Below are positions 43,839-52,380 of a stretch of DNA of 64,000 bases, piece after piece. This stretch comes from Dyadobacter alkalitolerans DSM 23607 (GTDB taxonomy: Bacteria > Bacteroidota > Bacteroidia > Cytophagales > Spirosomataceae), in NCBI RefSeq assembly GCF_000428845.1, contig NZ_AUAS01000003.1:434001-498000 (forward strand), given 5' to 3'. The notes below the pieces were generated by a model, which saw only the letters and a program-made list of their open reading frames with translations, was not told where the DNA came from and did not search any database. How positions within the stretch are numbered: position 1 is the first letter of the stretch; the number at the start of each line of letters is the position of its first letter. The position numbers and the translations under genes are program-made.

Positions 43839-44116
43839 ATCTTCCTTCTCGAATCGATCAGGTTTAGGATCAAAATTGTATTCTCAAATACAGTATAAAA
43901 CAAGCTTTGGTGCTTGCCTAATACCAACTGGCGAACAGATGGCAATAAAGGGTAAGGTTTGCCTATAAAATGAAAACGTTCCAGGTTCTTTAAACTGGCT
44001 TCAAGATTGTCTGTAAATTTCTCGGCACTTGTTTCTCCCCAGGTATCATAAATGTAAGATACCGTTTCAAAGTAATTATCCTTTGCGAGCAGAGTCCATT
44101 TTATCTCGTAAGCCAC
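43835..44116 (-). CDS. RelE/ParE-family toxin
   Basis: A 93-residue basic protein with the RelE/ParE pattern: the N-terminal strand YEIKWTLLAKDNYFETVSYI, helix EKFTDNLEASLKNL, and the C-terminal strands SLFYTVFENTILILNLIDSRRK. Family toxins cleave mRNA on ribosomes (RelE) or poison gyrase (ParE); which applies is not clear. Its start lies 41 bp inside the end of the upstream 89-residue gene, so the pair is translationally coupled. It is wedged between recF and a sugar-nucleotide gene. Confidence 0.75.
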   Translation of the reverse strand: MAYEIKWTLLAKDNYFETVSYIYDTWGETSAEKFTDNLEASLKNLERFHFIGKPYPLLPSVRQLVLGKHQSLFYTVFENTILILNLIDSRRKI

Positions 44117-44345
44117 GCTTTACTTCCGTTAAGACATCGTTGTTGGAAATCAGTTGTCCTAATTCTGCTTGAAGTAAAGATTGGTTGAGTTCTTTGAGTA
44201 ATTCTGGGGAATTTGCGTCAATGCCGTTGTCCACGTTTTGATGTTCCATAAAAGAACGTATCGAAAGCAGTAAGTCTTCCATACGGTTTTCATCTAACTG
44301 ATTAACAAGTCGGATGACCTCAGATTTCAACTCCCGGTTAGACAT
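44076..44345 (-). CDS. Putative antitoxin of the RelE/ParE pair
   Basis: An 89-residue acidic helical protein (SNRELKSEVIRLVNQLDENRMEDLL...). Its position directly upstream of, and overlapping by 41 bp, a RelE/ParE toxin is the main evidence for an antitoxin role. No familiar DNA-binding fold (RHH, HTH, Phd) is clear, though the N-terminal 35 residues could be a short coiled coil. A candidate -7 element lies 30 bp upstream. Confidence 0.6.
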   Translation of the reverse strand: MSNRELKSEVIRLVNQLDENRMEDLLLSIRSFMEHQNVDNGIDANSPELLKELNQSLLQAELGQLISNNDVLTEVKRGLRDKMDSARKG

Positions 44346-44375
44346 AGAAGCATTGTTTAAATTGCAATACTATGA

Positions 44376-44383
44376 CAAATCTA
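44376..44383 (-). promoter_or_regulatory. Candidate -7 element for the toxin-antitoxin pair
   Basis: On the minus strand TAGATTTG matches TAnnTTTG, 30 nt before the antitoxin start. No TTG is found at -33. It lies between the manC terminator and the antitoxin gene. Confidence 0.4.
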
Positions 44384-44398
44384 CACATTAAAAATAAG

Positions 44399-44424
44399 AA
44401 AGCCAGACCGCTCGATCTGGCTTT
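44399..44424 (-). terminator. Terminator of the GDP-mannose pyrophosphorylase gene
   Basis: AAAGCCAGA (44399-44407) pairs perfectly with TCTGGCTTT (44416-44424) around an 8-nt loop. On the minus strand CTTATTTTTAA follows. It lies 14 bp past the manC stop. Confidence 0.8.
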
Positions 44425-44438
44425 AAGTAAGCTGTTTT

Positions 44439-45506
44439 TTACACATACTTTACATCCAACTCCTTCGCCTCGGCAACAAATTCTTTTACTTTCTGCTCGT
44501 CTTCCTTTCGGCATATTAGCAAAACACCGGCGTATTCGGCGACGATGAAGCCGTCGAGGCCGTTTACTACGACCAACTTATCTTTTGGCGTTTTGATGAT
44601 GGAATTGGTGGTGTTATGCAGGATCAGCTTTCCGTCGATTACATTCTGGTTCTCGTCTTTATCTGAAACTTCGTAAAGCGACTTCCAGGTTCCCAGATCG
44701 GACCAGCCAAAGTTGCTTAATACAACATGCACGTTATCAGCCTTTTCCATAATTCCATTATCGATGGAAATGCTGCCGCAATGCTGGTAGGCCCTTTGAA
44801 CAAATGCATCTTCGGTTTCGAGATAATAGTGGTTGTCGCCACCTTCAAAAATCTCGGCAATGTTGGGTTGAAACTTTTTCAGGGCTTTTTTGAAAGCATT
44901 GATATTCCACACAAAAATGCCTGCATTCCATACGAAATCGCCACTGTCGAGGAATTGAAGCGCCAATTCAAGATGTGGTTTCTCGGTAAAGGACTTTACT
45001 TTCTTAACGGTCAGCTTGTCCGGAATGTATTGAATATAGCCATACCCCGTATCCGGACGGCTTGGCTGAATCCCCAGCGTTACCAAAATATCCTCGTTGC
45101 GCGTTGCGCCCAGGGCAATGTTGATGGTGTCCCTGAAATTCTCTTCCTTTAAAATGATATGGTCAGCCGGAGCAACAACCACATTCGCATTCGGATTTTT
45201 AGCAGCGATTTTGTAACAAGCGTAAGCAATGCACGGCGCAGTGTTCCGACGGTTAGGCTCACAAAGGATCTGATCATCCGTTAAAACCGGAATTTGCTCT
45301 TTAACAATATCTTTATATTCCGAACTGGTTACGATATAAATATTCTCGATCGGACAAACCCCATCGAAACGCTCAACTGTCTGCTGCAAAAGTGTTCTGC
45401 CGGTCCCTAGCACATCGTGAAATTGTTTAGGAAAGTCTGTTCTGCTGAAAGGCCAGAACCTCGTACCAACTCCACCGGCCATTATAATAACATAAGAATC
45501 CTGCAT
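44439..45506 (-). CDS. Mannose-1-phosphate guanylyltransferase
   Basis: A 355-residue nucleotidyltransferase that makes GDP-mannose from GTP and mannose 1-phosphate. The signature MAGGVGTRFWPFSRTDFPKQF occurs at residues 10-30 in two adjacent blocks, and FTEKP and FVWNAGIFVWN are conserved sugar-nucleotide sites. It lacks the C-terminal cupin of two-domain ManC/AlgA proteins. It supplies mannose, fucose or related sugars for glycans. It is monocistronic, with a promoter at 45548-45580 and a terminator at 44399-44424. Confidence 0.92.
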   Translation of the reverse strand: MQDSYVIIMAGGVGTRFWPFSRTDFPKQFHDVLGTGRTLLQQTVERFDGVCPIENIYIVTSSEYKDIVKEQIPVLTDDQILCEPNRRNTAPCIAYACYKIAAKNPNANVVVAPADHIILKEENFRDTINIALGATRNEDILVTLGIQPSRPDTGYGYIQYIPDKLTVKKVKSFTEKPHLELALQFLDSGDFVWNAGIFVWNINAFKKALKKFQPNIAEIFEGGDNHYYLETEDAFVQRAYQHCGSISIDNGIMEKADNVHVVLSNFGWSDLGTWKSLYEVSDKDENQNVIDGKLILHNTTNSIIKTPKDKLVVVNGLDGFIVAEYAGVLLICRKEDEQKVKEFVAEAKELDVKYV

Positions 45507-45547
45507 TGTGAAAGGTAATTTTATTATCTACACTATGAAAAACTACT

Positions 45548-45580
45548 CAAAGCTACGGATAAACGCCCACTTATGACCAA
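45548..45580 (-). promoter_or_regulatory. Bacteroidota-type promoter for the GDP-mannose pyrophosphorylase gene
   Basis: On the minus strand TTG (45580-45578), 22 nt, then TAGCTTTG (45555-45548) fits TTG-N17-23-TAnnTTTG. The start codon is 41 nt downstream. Confidence 0.5.
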
Positions 45581-45736
45581 TGTAAAGGAATCAATGGACT
45601 TATAAATTGGGAGTGATACCCGCTTTTCGCACTATAACCCCATTTTTCACTGATTAACCGAACCATAGAAATCCAAGTTTCGGCCAAATTTAAAGAATGA
45701 TCAAAATGTATAAATTTAAAATGATTTAAAGAAAAA

Positions 45737-45754
45737 ATAGTATAATTATGCTAT
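45737..45754. promoter_or_regulatory. 18-bp imperfect palindrome upstream of the TonB receptor gene
   Basis: ATAGTATAATTATGCTAT equals its reverse complement at 16 of 18 positions. It lies 54 bp before the ATG at 45809, where an operator would be expected. AT-rich sequence produces palindromes readily, so this is tentative. Confidence 0.35.
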
Positions 45755-45808
45755 GCGATGATATAATATTCTTATAACTTGCTAGACAACATCAGCCCAT
45801 TAAAAACC

Positions 45809-48800
45809 ATGAAACATTTGTCTACAATCCTAAAATTGTACGCGGTTATTTTGTTCATAATGCTTGTTTCTGCTGCTTACGGACAGATTACAATCCGTGG
45901 AGAAGTTACAGAATCTACAACTGCCGAGCCACTCGCAGGTGTAAGTATTCAGATTAAGGGAAAAGTAACCGGGACCATTACGGACAATAAAGGCGCGTTC
46001 AATCTCACTACTACATCCAGTCCGCCTTTTACATTGATCGTTTCATCGGTTGGATTTCAAACCCAGGAAATAGAAGTGACCGGCGGCATGTCCAAACTCG
46101 ACATTGAGCTTGCCGAGCAAGTGATTCTGGGCCAGGAAATAATTGTTGCAGCCTCCAGAGTAGAAGAAAGCGTTATGAAGTCGCCTGTCGCCATCGAAAA
46201 AATGGACATCAGAAACATCCGGGAAACGCCTTCGGCCAACTTTTACGATGCATTGGCAAACCTGAAAGGCATTGATATGACCACGCAGGGTGTTTTGTTC
46301 AAATCCGTAAACATGCGTGGTTTTGGCAGCACGGGTAACCCCAGGACAGTTCAAATGATTGATGGAATGGATAATCAGGCACCTGGTCTGAACTTTCCTT
46401 TGGATAATATCATCGGCATGTCTGAGCTGGATGTCGAAAACGTAGAAGTCTTACCAGGAGCCGCCTCCGCGCTTTACGGGCCAAATGCGATCAACGGGCT
46501 GATCCTTATGAACAGCAAAAGCCCATTTTTATATCAGGGATTAAGTGCCAATGTTAAATCGGGTGTGATGCACGAGTCAAACCGCTCCAAAGCCACAACC
46601 CCGTTTATAGACGGCACCATTCGTTATGCCAAAGCATTTAACAACAAAGTGGCCTTCAAAGTGAACCTTTCTTACATTACAGCAAAAGACTGGGAAGCAA
46701 CAAATTACAACAATTTAAATGTAGGCGGCGCATCTGATCCCAGGCGTGGCGCAGGAACAGATAATGATTATGACGGTGTAAATGTTTACGGCGACGAGGT
46801 CCAGACCAATATCAATTCTGTTGCAAGCACTCTGGCTGCCAATGGTTTGATCCCGCAGGCTGCTGTGGCGCTGGTTCCGAATACTTTTGTGAGCCGCACA
46901 GGGTACCAGGAAAAAGACATTGTCGATTATAATACTAAAAGTTTTAAAGCAAACGCGGCCGTCCATTACCGGCTCAATGAGAAGATTGAAGCCATTGCGC
47001 AAGTCAATTACGGCTATGGCACAACGGTTTACACCGGAACAGGCCGCTATTCGCTCCGGGATTTTAACCTGACGCAAGCCAAGCTGGAACTGAAAGCGGA
47101 TAATTTTACGGTCCGCGCTTACACCACACAGGAACGTTCGGGAAAATCCTACTTGGCCGGCCTTGCCGCCGTTTCCATGCTGAATGACTTCAAGCCGCAT
47201 GCTACCTGGTTTGGTGAATATGTAGGTGCATTTGCAACTGCACGCGGTGCCGGCATGCCGGAAGACCAAGCTCATTTAGCAGCTCGCGGCGTAGCCGATA
47301 AAGGCATGCCTATGCCCGGAACCGCAGCCTATGACCAGTTATTGGATAAATACAGAAATTTGGCGATTGTAAACGGTGGAGGCGGTTTTGCTGATAAAAC
47401 GAACCTTTACCACATTGAAGGATTTTATAATTTCAAAAACCAGGTCAAATTCGTAGAGTTGCTGGCTGGCGCCAATTACCGGCTTTATGAGCTGAGATCA
47501 GCCGGGACGCTGTTTGCAGACACCAAGGAAGGTCGCAATGGCAAGATCCCGATTTCGGAATTCGGGGCATTTTTACAGGCAGGGAAGAACCTGTTAAGCG
47601 ACCATTTAAAACTGACCGGTTCTATCCGATATGATAAAAACGAAAATTTTGACGGACAGTTTACGCCCCGGATTTCGGCAGTCACCACATTCGGCGAACA
47701 CAACATCCGCTTGTCCTACCAAACAGGTTTCCGGATTCCAACCACTCAAAACCAATACATTGACCTAAGAACACCATCAGGGACATTGATCGGTGGCCTA
47801 CCTGAATTTGATGCCAGATATAACCTTTCCAGCGGCATTTTAAGGCAAAATTTGTCAGAAGATGCTATCAAACAAGTCATTGCAAGCGATCCGGGCATTG
47901 TACAAAATGCGACGAACTATGCCAAAGCGGTTGTTACGCAACAGGCGACGGTAGCCATCACCGCAGCCGTAACGGCACAAGTGACAACGGCCGTGAATCA
48001 GGGTGTCGCTTCCGGAAATATTCCCAACAATCCGGGCGCCATTCAGGCAGCGATTACTGCGGGTGTGAACCAGGCTTTACCGGGCGTTCTTTCGGCCCAG
48101 CTTCCCGGAATTTTGGCAGCGCAGGTTCCTGGCTTGGTCCCAACGCTGGCCAAAGCCTATGCATTGGAAAAACTGCCTAAATACAAACCCGCTAAACTAA
48201 AACCTGAGCGCATAGCATCCTATGAAATTGGTTATAAAGCAGTTATTGGGAAAAAACTTTTCATAGACGCTTATTATTACATCAGCAAATACAAAAATTT
48301 CATCGGCGGAACGGTCATTGTAGTGCCAACCGCTGCTGCGGCTCCTGGCCTGCCGATTGAATCCGGCATTGGCGTTGGAAATTTCAATGGTTATTCAAGA
48401 ACGGTGAATACCACGGAAACCATTACGACGCGGGGATTTGCATTAGGGCTGACTTATGCTTTACCAAAAGGATTTAATGTAGCCGGTAATGTTGCCAATA
48501 ACGAGCTGAATGATTTCAAACCGTCGCCGGAAGTGCAGTATTCACAGTTTAACACACCGAAATACCGCTATAACCTCTCATTTGGCAGACGGATTACAAG
48601 CAACAATTCGGTAGGGTTCAACATTGCCTATAAATATCAGCAGGCATTTTTGTGGGAGTCAAGCTTCGTTTTGCCCAGCACTACGAATGTGCCGATATTC
48701 TCAAACACGCGTGTGCCTGCGGTGAGCGTGCTGGATGCGCAGGTGAGTTATAAAGTCAATGCATTAAAATCGATTATCAAGCTGGGCGGCACCAATTTGC

Positions 48801-48889
48801 TGGGCAAATCTTACATTCAGGCTTACGGAAGCCCTAATGTAGGCTCAACTTATTACGTCTCGATTACATTTGATGAATTGCTGAACTAG
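45809..48889 (+). CDS. TonB-dependent outer-membrane receptor
   Basis: I chose the ATG at 45809 (1026 residues) over an in-frame TTG ten codons earlier because it directly begins a signal peptide (MKHLSTILKLYAVILF), cut near AAYG before Gln. A carboxypeptidase-regulatory-like domain follows (about 27-110), then the TonB plug (about 120-240: IDGMDNQAPG, VEVLPGAASALYGPNAING) and a beta-barrel ending in Asn rather than the usual aromatic residue. Residues about 705-785 are an almost uncharged Ala/Val/Gln/Thr/Pro insertion. No SusD partner follows, so it is not a SusCD pair. The ligand (siderophore, vitamin or other) is unknown. An 18-bp palindrome lies upstream. Confidence 0.9.
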   Translation: MKHLSTILKLYAVILFIMLVSAAYGQITIRGEVTESTTAEPLAGVSIQIKGKVTGTITDNKGAFNLTTTSSPPFTLIVSSVGFQTQEIEVTGGMSKLDIELAEQVILGQEIIVAASRVEESVMKSPVAIEKMDIRNIRETPSANFYDALANLKGIDMTTQGVLFKSVNMRGFGSTGNPRTVQMIDGMDNQAPGLNFPLDNIIGMSELDVENVEVLPGAASALYGPNAINGLILMNSKSPFLYQGLSANVKSGVMHESNRSKATTPFIDGTIRYAKAFNNKVAFKVNLSYITAKDWEATNYNNLNVGGASDPRRGAGTDNDYDGVNVYGDEVQTNINSVASTLAANGLIPQAAVALVPNTFVSRTGYQEKDIVDYNTKSFKANAAVHYRLNEKIEAIAQVNYGYGTTVYTGTGRYSLRDFNLTQAKLELKADNFTVRAYTTQERSGKSYLAGLAAVSMLNDFKPHATWFGEYVGAFATARGAGMPEDQAHLAARGVADKGMPMPGTAAYDQLLDKYRNLAIVNGGGGFADKTNLYHIEGFYNFKNQVKFVELLAGANYRLYELRSAGTLFADTKEGRNGKIPISEFGAFLQAGKNLLSDHLKLTGSIRYDKNENFDGQFTPRISAVTTFGEHNIRLSYQTGFRIPTTQNQYIDLRTPSGTLIGGLPEFDARYNLSSGILRQNLSEDAIKQVIASDPGIVQNATNYAKAVVTQQATVAITAAVTAQVTTAVNQGVASGNIPNNPGAIQAAITAGVNQALPGVLSAQLPGILAAQVPGLVPTLAKAYALEKLPKYKPAKLKPERIASYEIGYKAVIGKKLFIDAYYYISKYKNFIGGTVIVVPTAAAAPGLPIESGIGVGNFNGYSRTVNTTETITTRGFALGLTYALPKGFNVAGNVANNELNDFKPSPEVQYSQFNTPKYRYNLSFGRRITSNNSVGFNIAYKYQQAFLWESSFVLPSTTNVPIFSNTRVPAVSVLDAQVSYKVNALKSIIKLGGTNLLGKSYIQAYGSPNVGSTYYVSITFDELLN

Positions 48890-48897
48890 AAACCGGC

Positions 48898-49542
48898 TTA
48901 CTTTTCGCCGTAAGACAGATCGCCCGCATCGCCGAGTCCGGGAACAATGTACCAGTGCTCGTTGAGCTTCTGGTCGATTGCGCCTAGCCATAACCGGCAG
49001 TGCGGAATGCGTTTTTGCAGATATTCAACGCCTTCGGGACTGGCAATCACTGATGCAATGTGCGTTTGTGCGGGTATGCCGAAGCGGAGCAAAGCGTGAT
49101 ATACTTTCTCCATCGAGCGTCCCGTGGCAAGCATTGGATCTATTAATATTAATATTTTACCCGTCAGGTCCGGGCTGGTAATGTAGTCCATTTCAACCTC
49201 AAACTCCTCTTCCGCATTGATATGATGACCGCGGTAAGCGCCGATAAATGCATTATCCGCTTTGTCAAACATATTCAAAAAACCCTCGTGCAATGGCAAT
49301 CCGGCACGCAGAATCGTGGCCAGGACAACAGGTTGTAGCAATGACCGGGACGACGCTTGTCCGAGAGGCGTCTCCACTTTTTCCGTTTTGAATGTGAGCG
49401 TTTTAGACAGTTCATAGGCCAGCAACTCTCCTATCCGCTCCAAATTACGCCGAAATCGCATCCTGTCTTTCTGCAAATTTACGTCACGCAATTCGGCCAG
49501 ATAATGATCGGCGATGGAAGGTTTTTGGGAAAGTAAAAACAT
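48898..49542 (-). CDS. upp: Uracil phosphoribosyltransferase
   Basis: A 214-residue salvage enzyme that makes UMP from uracil and PRPP. The PRPP-binding loop LILIDPMLATGRSM and the later uracil-binding region around IDQKLNEHWYIVPGLGDAGDL are typical, as is LRAGLPLHEGF. It is monocistronic and convergent with the TonB receptor (8-bp gap). Confidence 0.94.
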   Translation of the reverse strand: MFLLSQKPSIADHYLAELRDVNLQKDRMRFRRNLERIGELLAYELSKTLTFKTEKVETPLGQASSRSLLQPVVLATILRAGLPLHEGFLNMFDKADNAFIGAYRGHHINAEEEFEVEMDYITSPDLTGKILILIDPMLATGRSMEKVYHALLRFGIPAQTHIASVIASPEGVEYLQKRIPHCRLWLGAIDQKLNEHWYIVPGLGDAGDLSYGEK

Positions 49543-49667
49543 AGGAAGGACAGTTTTTTAAACTACTCCATGCAAGATAATACAAATTCATTGACGTAAT
49601 TTGGAAGAGTTATTTGAAAAATCATCCGCAAACGGTGAATGGTGTGAACAGTAGATTTTTTTTGCCT

Positions 49668-51437
49668 ATGGATCAAGGAATTATCCGGCTTTTCAAAATA
49701 TTGATTTTATCACTGATATCCCTGTCATACGTACGTGCACAAAGTTCTTTTGTTCCTTTCAATGACGATTATTATCATTTAATTGATCGTTTGGAGATCA
49801 AAAGGGGCAAATTTACAGAAGGTTTTCATTCTAATGTCAAGCCCTTCGAGCGTAAAGCAATTGTTGCGTTAACAGACTCCATATTAAAGGAAGGGACGAT
49901 AAACCTGACCGACCGCGACTGGGAAACCATCGATTATTTACGGGAAGATAGCTGGGAATGGACGAAAGGAATGATCGCTACGGATTCCCTGAAATATGAT
50001 AAATTGGCCAGATTAGGCCTTTTCAAAGATCCGCCGCCGGGTAAGAAACGTAAATTTTTCAATCACCCCGCCGACCTTTACAGCATTCACAACAAAGATT
50101 TCGACCTGCATTTTAATTTTACTACGACGAACTTTATAGGCAGCGATAACAGCTACGGTAAAAACTTCGGCAAAAATGAGGATTCAACGCCAAACCAATT
50201 ATGGGGAACCAGCCGTGGCGTTGAAATCCGGGGAATGATCAATGAAAAGCTGGGGTTCTATACATATGTTACAGATAGCCAGGGCCGTTATCCACGATAC
50301 ATGACTGATTTTAAGTCTTCGGAATACGGCTTTCCTGGCGAAGGGCTTGCTAAGACAACCCGCAACAATGGCATTGACTTCCTCACGGCCCGGGGTTACA
50401 TTACTTTCAGGCCATTGAAGAGTATCAATGTTAAATTCGGCCACGATCATAACGTCTTCGGAAGCGGTTACCGGTCGCTTATATTATCTGATAACAGCAG
50501 TCCATATTTGTTTTTGAGGCTTGATACACAGCTTGGTAAGTTTCATTATACCAACTTGTACACCAGCATGATCAATTCATATAAAAATGCTAATGACGGA
50601 TTGCTAAGAGGTAAAAAGTTTGCAGCAATCCACCATTTAAGCGTCAACTTAACGGATAAGATCAACATTGGCGTCTTCGAGGCAGAAGTCTTTAACCGCG
50701 ATTCCGTAGGCGGCGGTTATGATCTGAATTATCTGAACCCTATCATCTTTTACCGGTATGTTGAATCTTACCTTGGAAGCCAGGACAATGCGCTTTTGGG
50801 TTTCGATTTTCGCTGGCTGGTTGCAAATAAGGCTTCCATTTACAGCCAGTTTGTACTCGATGAGTTTTTGACAAAATTCCTTTTCAACGGAAGCGGTTCC
50901 TGGACGAATAAATACAGTTTTCAGCTTGGGGGGAAGTATGTGGATGCTTTTGGAGTGCCTAACCTGGATTTGCAGGCAGAATATAATGTTGTGCGTCCCT
51001 ACACTTACTCACACAAGGATGGCGGGGCCAATTACGTGCATTACGGACAATCATTAACACATCCGTTAGGCGCGAATTTCCGTGAATATCTGGGCATAAT
51101 CCGCTATAAAGCTACTTCGCGACTGTCTTTTTACGGAACAGTCATGATGGCGAACCAAGGAAAAGATCCGGATGAAAACACAAACTTCGGCGGCGACATT
51201 ACAAAGAGTTACGAGCTTAGGAATGGTGACCTGAAACAAAAGATCGGGCAGGGCATTAAAGCTTCCACTGCTTACACGGACTTGCGGGCAAGCTATTCCT
51301 TGGCACACAATTTATTTATTGACGGCCGTTTTCTCCAAAGAAGAATTAATTCTCCCGACGAATCAATAGCCGCCAAATCTACGGTTTGGTCTCTGGCACT
51401 GCGCTATAACATGGCATTCCGCCAGCAGACTTACTAG
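49668..51437 (+). CDS. Wzi-like capsule-assembly outer-membrane beta-barrel protein
   Basis: I chose the ATG at 49668 (589 residues), which starts a signal peptide MDQGIIRLFKILILSLISL ending at YVRA before Gln; an in-frame TTG at 49614 would add 18 unlikely residues. The rest is rich in aromatic, amphipathic strands (for example ITFRPLKSINVKFGHDHNVFGSGYRSL) and ends in a strand close to the C-terminus. The pattern fits the capsule assembly Wzi family: outer-membrane barrels that anchor surface polysaccharide. No capsule locus adjoins it, and an adhesion or gliding role is possible. Confidence 0.7.
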   Translation: MDQGIIRLFKILILSLISLSYVRAQSSFVPFNDDYYHLIDRLEIKRGKFTEGFHSNVKPFERKAIVALTDSILKEGTINLTDRDWETIDYLREDSWEWTKGMIATDSLKYDKLARLGLFKDPPPGKKRKFFNHPADLYSIHNKDFDLHFNFTTTNFIGSDNSYGKNFGKNEDSTPNQLWGTSRGVEIRGMINEKLGFYTYVTDSQGRYPRYMTDFKSSEYGFPGEGLAKTTRNNGIDFLTARGYITFRPLKSINVKFGHDHNVFGSGYRSLILSDNSSPYLFLRLDTQLGKFHYTNLYTSMINSYKNANDGLLRGKKFAAIHHLSVNLTDKINIGVFEAEVFNRDSVGGGYDLNYLNPIIFYRYVESYLGSQDNALLGFDFRWLVANKASIYSQFVLDEFLTKFLFNGSGSWTNKYSFQLGGKYVDAFGVPNLDLQAEYNVVRPYTYSHKDGGANYVHYGQSLTHPLGANFREYLGIIRYKATSRLSFYGTVMMANQGKDPDENTNFGGDITKSYELRNGDLKQKIGQGIKASTAYTDLRASYSLAHNLFIDGRFLQRRINSPDESIAAKSTVWSLALRYNMAFRQQTY

Positions 51438-51493
51438 TAATCAACGACTTCCTTTATTCACACCGATAAATTTTATCAATAACCATAAGTAAT

Positions 51494-52357
51494 ATGGAAA
51501 CGAACCCCCATGAACTTCGCGATCTGATCCGACTTGCTTTGCTGGAAGATATCGGAGACGGCGATCATTCTTCCCTCTCCTGCGTGCCCGAAAATGCGAC
51601 CAAGCGCGCACAATTGCTCGTAAAGCAGGATGGAATTTTGGCGGGCGTTGAAGTTGCCCAGATCATATTTGACGAGACTGCCGCTGCCTATAATTATCCA
51701 CCACTAAAAATAAATGTGTTACTTCTTGACGGAACTTACGTCAAAAGCAAGGATGTGGTATTTACGGTTGAAGGGAATGCAAGATTAATCCTGAAAGCTG
51801 AACGGCTGGTTCTCAACACAATGCAGCGCATGAGCGGCATTGCCACCTATGCCCGCCAAATGACAGATTTGATCAAAGACTTGCCCGTAAAGCTGCTCGA
51901 CACCAGAAAAACGACACCTAATTTTCGGGTTTTTGAAAAATTAGCTGTAAAAATCGGCGGTGCGGTAAACCACAGGATGGGCTTGTACGACATGATCATG
52001 TTGAAAGACAATCATGTGGATTATGCAGGCGGCATTGAACCGGCCATTTTGCGCGCGAGTGCTTACAGGCAGGAACTCGGCAGAAACCTGAAAATTGAAA
52101 TTGAAACCCGGAATCTCAATGAAGTCGACGAAGTGCTGCGTGTGGGGATGGTCGACATTATTATGCTGGATAATTTTTCGCTCGATGACTTGCGCGAGGC
52201 CGTAAAACGCATTGGCGGACGATATGAAACGGAAGCATCGGGAAATATTACTGAAAAAACATTGCGAGCCGTGGCGGAAACCGGAATTGACGGCATTTCC
52301 AGCGGTGCATTAACACACCAGGCAAGGAGTCTGGATTTGAGTTTAAAAGCCTTTTAA
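51494..52357 (+). CDS. nadC: Nicotinate-nucleotide pyrophosphorylase (carboxylating)
   Basis: A 287-residue quinolinate phosphoribosyltransferase of de novo NAD synthesis. Motifs include LLEDIGDGDHSS, LNTMQRMSGIAT, LDTRKTTPNFRVFEK, GGAVNHRMGLYDMIMLKDNH and IEIETRNLNEV, and SSGALTH closes the barrel. It acts as a cytoplasmic dimer. It lies 56 bp after the Wzi-like gene and 23 bp before the HHH protein gene. Confidence 0.95.
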   Translation: METNPHELRDLIRLALLEDIGDGDHSSLSCVPENATKRAQLLVKQDGILAGVEVAQIIFDETAAAYNYPPLKINVLLLDGTYVKSKDVVFTVEGNARLILKAERLVLNTMQRMSGIATYARQMTDLIKDLPVKLLDTRKTTPNFRVFEKLAVKIGGAVNHRMGLYDMIMLKDNHVDYAGGIEPAILRASAYRQELGRNLKIEIETRNLNEVDEVLRVGMVDIIMLDNFSLDDLREAVKRIGGRYETEASGNITEKTLRAVAETGIDGISSGALTHQARSLDLSLKAF

Positions 52358-52380
52358 CCTTTCACTAAAACCAAAAGCGT

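Larger units (their letters stand above)
45507..45808. other. Divergent regulatory region (302 bp)
   Basis: An AT-rich spacer between the GDP-mannose gene (-) and the TonB receptor (+). It contains a leftward promoter (45548-45580) and an 18-bp imperfect palindrome (45737-45754) near the receptor start. No RNA gene was seen. Confidence 0.5.

Noticed and set aside
45779..45808. TTG start ten codons upstream of the TonB receptor
   Set aside because: The ATG at 45809 directly begins a normal signal peptide.
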